Positions 58,826-64,000 of a stretch of DNA of 64,000 bases are shown here, in pieces (positions within the stretch are counted from its first letter, which is position 1; the number at the start of each line of letters is the position of its first letter). The notes below the pieces were generated by a model. It saw nothing but the letters and a program-made list of their open reading frames with translations, ran no database searches and was not told the DNA's origin. Origin of the DNA: CAVQMC01 sp963713505 (GTDB taxonomy: Bacteria > Bacteroidota > Ignavibacteria > Ignavibacteriales > Ignavibacteriaceae); NCBI GenBank assembly GCA_963713505.1, contig CAVQMC010000025.1, positions 232,429-296,428 of the forward strand, in the 5' to 3' direction. The position numbers and the translations under genes were made by a program.

Positions 58826-59203
58826 ATGAAAAACTTACTTTCGTTTATAATATTATTAACATTTTCGTTTCTATTTATTACCCAAAGTAATGCACAAAGC
58901 AAAAAATCATCGGAAAAACATAAAGTAGTTATGCATAGATATGTTGTAGAAAGAACTTTCCCTAACGGATTAAATATTCCTATTAATAATGTAGGAAAAG
59001 ATATTTGCACGGGAGTTGTTTCAACCAATGCTGAAGATCAAGTAACATGGGTACAGTCTTATGTTAGCGAAGATAAGAAAAAAACATTTTGTATTTATGA
59101 TGCTCCCTCTGCGGAAGCTATCCGTAAAGCAGCTAAACAAAATAAATTGCCGGTAGATAAAATAACCGAAGTTACAGTACTGGATCCTTATTTTTATAAA
59201 TAA
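58826..59203 (+). CDS. DUF4242 protein, exported form
   Basis: 125 aa: signal peptide (~1-24, ending S-N-A-Q), a short charged linker and a DUF4242 domain closely similar to the preceding gene (R-Y-V-V-E-R-T-F-P-N-G; S-Y-V-S-E-D-K-K-K-T-F-C-I-Y-D-A-P-S). One is cytoplasmic and one periplasmic, so the pair may bind the same metal or ligand on both sides of the membrane. AGGAG is upstream of the ATG. A hairpin (59234-59275) follows. Confidence 0.88.
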   Translation: MKNLLSFIILLTFSFLFITQSNAQSKKSSEKHKVVMHRYVVERTFPNGLNIPINNVGKDICTGVVSTNAEDQVTWVQSYVSEDKKKTFCIYDAPSAEAIRKAAKQNKLPVDKITEVTVLDPYFYK

Positions 59204-59591
59204 TTATAAGTTTAATTGGAAAACAATTTAATAAACAGGATTGACTGGAATACTGCAATTTCGGTTAATCCTGTTCTTTCAATTTAAAGGAAAAAGTAAA
59301 AATTAAAATAGAAGAAGATAAAATTATAAGTTGATTTATTTAAAAAGGGAAAAAATCACTTTGAAATAATAGAATTTTTATAAACCTAATTTATTCATTG
59401 TTTCATAAATAATTAAAGGTTAAATTACAAATATCAAATTAAATGATGGGTAAAAGTTGATACGATTTGTAACTTCGATGTTAATATGGGTGGAACAAGT
59501 CTTGAAAAACAATTCAAATATTTAGGAAACGGTAAACAAAGATTTACTCAATCTTAAAAATATTTATATTTATTATCATTAAGAGGTTGAT
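59204..59591. other. Intergenic region with hairpin and ORF remnant
   Basis: AACAGGATT (59234-59242) pairs with AATCCTGTT (59267-59275) in a hairpin followed by CTTTC, a weak terminator. A fragment at 59447-59557 is open without a usable start and reads C-N-F-D-V-N-M-G-G-T-S-L-E-K-Q-F-K-Y-L-G, possibly the tail of a lost gene. Confidence 0.45.
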
Positions 59592-60134
59592 ATGAAAAAG
59601 TTAATCTTTTGTTTGATGATACTGTCTTCCTCCTATTGTTTTGGTCAAATTGAATATTCCGTCGAATTAAGCCCAGGTTTCTTTTTCCCGAACTCACATA
59701 ATTATAAATTAGGAATAGGTGCACTTGCTGCATTTAATGTTCAGCCGTCAGAACATTTTATATTTTCAATTTCAAGCGGGTATGCAGCATGGGGATATAA
59801 TAACGGAAATGAATATAACACCCAAGTCGTTCCAATAATTCTTAGTGCAAGATATAAATTTAATTCCAGCAGTTTCTCACCATATATTTCGGGAGAATAT
59901 CATTATCTTTTTGGAGAAGTCGATTATATAAAATATAAATATGGAATAGTTGAATTAAATCCTGAAAAGGCGACTGAAAATGTTGAAGAATTTGGTTTTG
60001 GGTTGGGAGCAGGTTTAATTATCCCTTTTAATTTTAATTTAGGAATGGACATTGGAAGCGGAATTTTACTAAATTCAAAAAATGAAAATCTGCTAAATGT
60101 TCGTACAACTTTTGGAATTTATTATCGACTTTAA
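59592..60134 (+). CDS. Outer-membrane beta-barrel protein
   Basis: 180 aa with signal peptide (1-19, ending C-F-G-Q) and AGAGG before the ATG. Strands include E-Y-S-V-E-L-S-P-G-F-F-F, F-I-F-S-I-S-S-G-Y-A and F-G-F-G-L-G-A-G-L-I-I-P. It ends V-R-T-T-F-G-I-Y-Y-R-L. Small OmpW/opacity-like barrel; specific function unknown. Confidence 0.75.
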   Translation: MKKLIFCLMILSSSYCFGQIEYSVELSPGFFFPNSHNYKLGIGALAAFNVQPSEHFIFSISSGYAAWGYNNGNEYNTQVVPIILSARYKFNSSSFSPYISGEYHYLFGEVDYIKYKYGIVELNPEKATENVEEFGFGLGAGLIIPFNFNLGMDIGSGILLNSKNENLLNVRTTFGIYYRL

Positions 60135-60188
60135 CTAAGAAGCATTATAAAATATTTTATAATATTCATTTGAAAGAGTTTGTTTGAA

Positions 60189-60392
60189 ATGAAAATAAAA
60201 TTGAAAGTTTTCATGAAAGTATTCTTGTTTATTTTATTTATAGTAATTTCCGCTTTTAATTTTTTAAGGATTGATTCTGTTTCCCATTCTGCGAGTGATA
60301 CTTTAAGACCGTTTATAATTCAGTCAGTTTTATTATTTATTCTTTTATTCTCAATTAATTATTTTATTGCAAAAAGCAAAAAATTATCCTAG
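60189..60392 (+). CDS. Small two-helix membrane protein (67 aa)
   Basis: Two hydrophobic helices (about 8-25 and 42-60) separated by a polar loop with S-H-S-A-S-D-T-L-R-P; basic ends. ATG 60189 is preferred over TTG 60180, since AAAGAG then lies about 10 bases away. No family recognised. Confidence 0.5.
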   Translation: MKIKLKVFMKVFLFILFIVISAFNFLRIDSVSHSASDTLRPFIIQSVLLFILLFSINYFIAKSKKLS

Positions 60393-60767
60393 TAAAGAAT
60401 ATTCACCGGATTTCTGATAAATATTTATGGATTTGCAAATACTTTGAAATGATTTGCGTTATTGAAATTAAACTTTTATCTTAAAACCTAAATACAGACA
60501 AAAAATTCCATTCCGGAACATGAGGGGAATTATAAGTTCTTTAGTTTATTAAAATTATTATAAAAGTAATTCTAATTCCTTTTGCTGAAAATCCTCTATC
60601 TATTCTTAAAATTTTTACTTTATACTATAGTTAAGCTTAAAGTCAAATATACTTAAAAATTAAGTGTATCAAACTCAGTAAATACATTTTTAAATAATTT
60701 TATATAAAATCGAAATGAAAAGGGGAGATAATAATTAATCAATTATTAATAATATCCAAATTGTCAT
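60393..60767. other. Intergenic region, nothing recognised
   Basis: AT-rich DNA with no ORF, RNA or palindrome that I can support. Confidence 0.4.
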
Positions 60768-61487
60768 ATGAATGAATTTACATATTCTAACAAATTAATC
60801 CCTAGAACTGCCGGCTACGGTTATCTTATAATTTTTATAAGCGGTATTTTTGCAAACTTTTTTGTTCTTGAAAGTTTAATTGTTGCGGGTAATGCTGCAG
60901 CAACAGCAAATAATATTATTGCAAATGAATTTCTTTACCGGATAGGGATTTTAAGTTTTGTTATAATGGTAATTGTTGATGTCCTTGTTGCATGGGCGCT
61001 TTATATATTTCTGAAACCGGTAAACAATAATTTGTCATTATTAGCAGCATGGTTAAGACTTGTGAATTGTGCGGTTTTCGGAATTGCCTTAATTGATTTA
61101 ATTAATGTTTTGGAAGTATTAAATAGTACCGGATTGTCAGCTGCCGGAGAATCTGGCAATGGTGCGGTACAAGCAATGCTGCTTCTTAAAAGTTTTGATT
61201 ATACCTGGATTATCGGTTTAATATTTTTCGGACTTCATTTATTCCTGCTTGGTTATTTAATTATCAAATCAGATTACATACCCAGCATTCTAGGATTTTT
61301 ATTGATTGCCGCATCTTTCGGTTATCTTATAGACAGCTTTGCACATTTTCTTTTATCTAATTATACAGATTATAAAGAAATATTTGAAATGATTGTTGTT
61401 ATTCCGGGTATTATTGGAGAATTATCATTTTGTTTATGGTTATTAATTAAAGGGACAAAAATTCCTCAAATAAAATTAAGTACTTAA
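60768..61487 (+). CDS. DUF4386 family membrane protein
   Basis: A 239-aa inner-membrane protein with about six helices. The opening R-T-A-G-Y-G-Y-L-I-I-F, the R-I-G-I-L-S-F-V-I-M-V-I-V-D-V-L-V-A-W-A-L-Y block (~59-80) and H-L-F-L-L-G-Y-L (~157-164) followed by P-S-I-L-G are the DUF4386 signatures. Role unknown. Its stop is directly followed by the ATG of the next gene. Confidence 0.88.
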   Translation: MNEFTYSNKLIPRTAGYGYLIIFISGIFANFFVLESLIVAGNAAATANNIIANEFLYRIGILSFVIMVIVDVLVAWALYIFLKPVNNNLSLLAAWLRLVNCAVFGIALIDLINVLEVLNSTGLSAAGESGNGAVQAMLLLKSFDYTWIIGLIFFGLHLFLLGYLIIKSDYIPSILGFLLIAASFGYLIDSFAHFLLSNYTDYKEIFEMIVVIPGIIGELSFCLWLLIKGTKIPQIKLST

Positions 61488-62462
61488 ATGAAAAAAATTA
61501 TATTTGAAAAATACGGTCCCCCTGAAACTCTTAAAATTAGGGAAGTCGATAAACCTTCACCTAAAAAAAATGAATTGTTAATTAAAGTTTATGCTTCAAC
61601 GGTAAACCGTACCGACTGCGGAATACTGAGAGGTAAGCCTTTTATTATTAGACTATTCACCGGACTTTCTAAACCTAAGTTTAGTTCAACCGGAACTGAC
61701 TTTGCCGGTAAAATCGAAGCAGTCGGTGAAGAGGTTAAATCATTTAATATTGGAGATAATGTTTTTGGATTTGCTGATCAGGGAATAAATTCACATGCCG
61801 AATATATGATTATCTCCAAAGATAAACCGGTTTTTTCGATGCCTGAAAATATTAATTTCGATAATGCTGCTGCAAGTTTGGAAGGTGCGCACTACGCATA
61901 TAATTATATTAAGCGAATGAAGTTAAATTCCGGTACTAAGATTTTGGTATATGGAGCAACAGGAGCAATTGGTTCTGCTGCTGTTCAATTATTGAAATAT
62001 TTTGATGTTTATGTAACGGCCGTTTGTAATACTAAAAATATAGAGTTAGTGAGATCTTTAGGACCTGATAAAGTAATTGACTATACAAAAGAGGATTTTA
62101 CAAAAGATGATGAAATTTATGATTATGTGTTTGATGCTGTCGGTAAAAGTTCATTTAAACAATGCAAATCTTTATTAAAGTCCGGCGGAGTTTATATGTC
62201 AACAGAACTGGGTAAAAATATTCAAAATCCTATTTTAGGAATTGTAACTACTTTTATTGGTAATAAGAAAGTTAAATTTCCTATTCCTTTAGATATAAAA
62301 GGCAGCATCGCTTTTATCAAAAAAATTTTGGAAGAAAATAAATTCAAACCGGTCATTGATAGTAAATATAAATTCGAAGAAATTGTTGAAGCATTTAATT
62401 ATGTCGAATCCGGTCAGAAAACCGGTAATGTTATTTTAGAGATAGATTCCAATCAACATTAA
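61488..62462 (+). CDS. MDR-family NAD(P)H alcohol dehydrogenase/quinone reductase
   Basis: 324 aa, intact. It has the N-terminal GroES-like part (M-K-K-I-I-F-E-K-Y-G-P-P-E-T-L), the N-R-T-D-C-G element, and G-T-D-F-A-G-K-I-E-A-V-G. Next come the Rossmann loop Y-G-A-T-G-A-I-G-S-A-A-V-Q-L-L-K (~146-161) and the V-E-S-G-Q-K-T-G-N-V-I-L tail. The structural-zinc cysteines are absent. Start and previous stop abut without any gap, so translation is coupled with the DUF4386 protein. Substrate likely an enone or quinone. Confidence 0.9.
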   Translation: MKKIIFEKYGPPETLKIREVDKPSPKKNELLIKVYASTVNRTDCGILRGKPFIIRLFTGLSKPKFSSTGTDFAGKIEAVGEEVKSFNIGDNVFGFADQGINSHAEYMIISKDKPVFSMPENINFDNAAASLEGAHYAYNYIKRMKLNSGTKILVYGATGAIGSAAVQLLKYFDVYVTAVCNTKNIELVRSLGPDKVIDYTKEDFTKDDEIYDYVFDAVGKSSFKQCKSLLKSGGVYMSTELGKNIQNPILGIVTTFIGNKKVKFPIPLDIKGSIAFIKKILEENKFKPVIDSKYKFEEIVEAFNYVESGQKTGNVILEIDSNQH

Positions 62463-62530
62463 TAAAAAGCGGGAAAATCTAATATAATTTCTCCGATCCG
62501 CAATATTCCTCCCGCGCGAAAGGAGACGAT

Positions 62531-64000
62531 ATGCTTTCTTCACTTTATTGTAAAAACATCAACAAGAATTCTTACATAAATGTAAAAATAATATCAATAA
62601 TATTAATTTTAATATTTTCATTTTCACAATTAACTGTATACGGGCAGGAAGATACTCAACAAAATGCAAGCATTCATTTAGCTGCATTGCAGGGAAATAC
62701 TGAAGTTATAAAAAAATTAATTGAATGACGGAACTGCTTTAAATAAAAAAGATCAATATGGTTCAACTCCTTTAATAATTGCTGTATTATTTGGAAAGAC
62801 CGAAGCTGCAAAAGAATTAATAAATGCCGGAGCAGATTTAGACATAAGTAATAATGAAGAATCTACTCCGCTGCATATTGCTGCACTAATGGGCAGAATA
62901 GAGTTAGTGAAATTTCTTCTTGATAAAGGCGCTGATAAATATTTAAGAAATATCAGCGGTTCAACTGCTTATGATTTGGCGGCTGCTCCTTTTGAATATG
63001 ATAAAAAAATATACGATCAGCTCAGTATGAGTCTCGCCCCGATTGGATTAAAATTGGATTATGAAAAAATCAAAGCCTCAAGGCCGATTATTGCTGAAAT
63101 GCTGCGCGACTCAAAAGAAGAACTTGCTTCAGTGGATTATAAACCAATCGAAAGAGACGATTGGAAGTTATCAACGCCGGAAGAACAAAGTTTAGACAAA
63201 GAGCTTGTTGCCGAATTATATAACGATGCATCTCATCTGAAAACTATTTATAGTTTATTGGTGATAAAAAATGGTTGTTTGGTTGGCGAAAAATATTTCA
63301 ATAAGGGTTCAATCGATCAATTATCAAAGCGCGCTTCAGTAACAAAAAGTTATGTCTCTGCATTAATGGGAATTGCTTTAGATAAAGGCTGTATAAAAAA
63401 TATTGATCAAAAAATGATCGATTATTTTCCCGAAATTACCGATAAAATTAATGATCAAAGAAAAATGGAAATTACAATAAAGGAAATGCTCCAAATGCGG
63501 GCTGGATTTCCCTGGGAAGAAACCGATTCAACATATTGGAGTGCTTTGTGGAGCGGAAGATATTTAAATAAAATAGTTGATATTCCTCTTACTAAAGATC
63601 CGGGAACTGGGTTTCAATACAGCAATCTTACTTCCAATTGGCTCGGGATTATTATTTCTCGTGCATGCAATACTGATCTTAAATCATTCGGAGAAAAATA
63701 TTTATTTAATCCGCTCAAAGTAAAGTTAGGAAACTGGCTCGCGTGATTGGGATGGCTATTATATTGGAAGCGGTGATATAGAAATTACTGCCCGAGACAT
63801 GTGGTAAGTTTGGACTTTTATATTTAAATAATGGAAAATATAATAACGACCAGTTGATTCCATGCTGAATGGGTTAGCCAATCACTTCAAAGCTATTCAA
63901 ATAATTTTAATTCTGCAGGAATTAAAAATGGAAGAGTCGGACGTTATTTTCATGATATTGGTTATGGATATCAATGGTGGAATGCATCTGTTGGTAAACA
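62531..64000 (+). CDS. Exported ankyrin-repeat/beta-lactamase-like serine hydrolase, frameshifted and cut by the window end
   Basis: AAAGGAG precedes ATG 62531; a signal segment (~residues 18-38, ending V-Y-G-Q) leads to an ankyrin region (A-S-I-H-L-A-A-L-Q-G-N-T-E-V-I; G-S-T-P-L-I-I-A-V-L-F-G; S-T-P-L-H-I-A-A-L-M-G). The rest is a class C beta-lactamase/DD-peptidase-like domain with nucleophile Ser in R-A-S-V-T-K-S (codon 63336-63338) and Y-S-N in the F-Q-Y-S-N-L-T-S loop. Frame changes lie near 62718 (one missing A in G-A-A-T-G-A-C), 63740, ~63805 and ~63868. The sequence W-D-G-Y-Y-I-G-S-G-D and V-S-Q-S-L-Q-S-Y-S continues in other frames. The C-terminus lies outside the window. Confidence 0.82.

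Noticed and set aside
1..64000. tRNA, rRNA, prophage or insertion-sequence genes
   Set aside because: No cloverleaf arms, transposase, integrase or structural phage proteins were recognised on either strand.

Overview
The window is a low-GC (roughly 30% by eye), gene-dense chromosome segment from a member of the Bacteroidota/Ignavibacteriota lineage, most likely an Ignavibacteria-type (Ignavibacteriales/Melioribacter-like) bacterium. The main evidence is four large secreted proteins that end in the 'QNYPNPFNPST' type IX secretion (Por) sorting domain closing in K-M-x-x-(L/V)-K. The many outer-membrane barrels and lipoproteins with SPII boxes indicate a Gram-negative envelope. Above the LuxR-type regulators there is a Bacteroidota-style promoter (TTG, 19 nt, TAnnTTTG). 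No rRNA, tRNA, CRISPR array, transposase or phage gene was found.

Layout. 0-7.4 kb: outer-membrane barrel, a broken glycine-zipper lipoprotein gene, a prolyl oligopeptidase lipoprotein, a GNAT acetyltransferase, a DUF72 protein, a 32-aa membrane peptide and an unknown exported protein. 7.5-11.2 kb: Na+/solute symporter with a small membrane partner, then a membrane protein with a long MORN-like repeat tail. 11.3-17.4 kb: a phosphorelay of one large multi-PAS histidine kinase and two response regulators (REC-HDOD and REC-degenerate HD-GYP). 17.4-21.4 kb: small enzymes and lipoproteins and a T9SS-secreted beta-propeller protein. 21.5-27.1 kb (minus): complete tripartite RND efflux operon (TolC, adaptor, pump) with several frameshifts. 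27.5-36.7 kb: DUF819 permease, barrels, an OprB-like porin, a secreted EEP-family nuclease/phosphatase, a pirin and a Dcp-type peptidase. 36.9-37.6 kb: three tandem copies of a ~214-bp unit, each made of four consecutive short hairpins. 37.7-42.4 kb: orphan ExbD-like protein, an ABC/SMC-type ATPase of defence-like appearance, a bacterial cereblon-like CULT-domain protein, and a DUF899 protein whose base composition stands out. 42.6-47.7 kb (minus): two T9SS-secreted arylsulfotransferases. 48.1-51.4 kb: aldo/keto reductase, MDR and SDR oxidoreductases. 51.6-64 kb: barrel and lipoprotein genes, twin AAA-TPR-LuxR regulators followed by a cytosolic/exported DUF4242 pair, a DUF4386/MDR pair, and an ankyrin-beta-lactamase-like protein cut by the window end.

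A pervasive feature is the number of single-base frameshifts (about two dozen) in otherwise well-conserved genes, often at short homopolymers. Coding sense continues in the shifted frame each time, so uncorrected long-read errors are the simplest explanation, and I report each such gene as one unit. The observations most worth follow-up are the hairpin-cassette tandem repeat, the CULT protein with an intact tri-tryptophan cage, the twin LuxR regulators with patchy near-identity plus the DUF4242 pair, the signalling operon containing two pseudo-enzyme modules, and a lipoprotein that appears to start at ATT.
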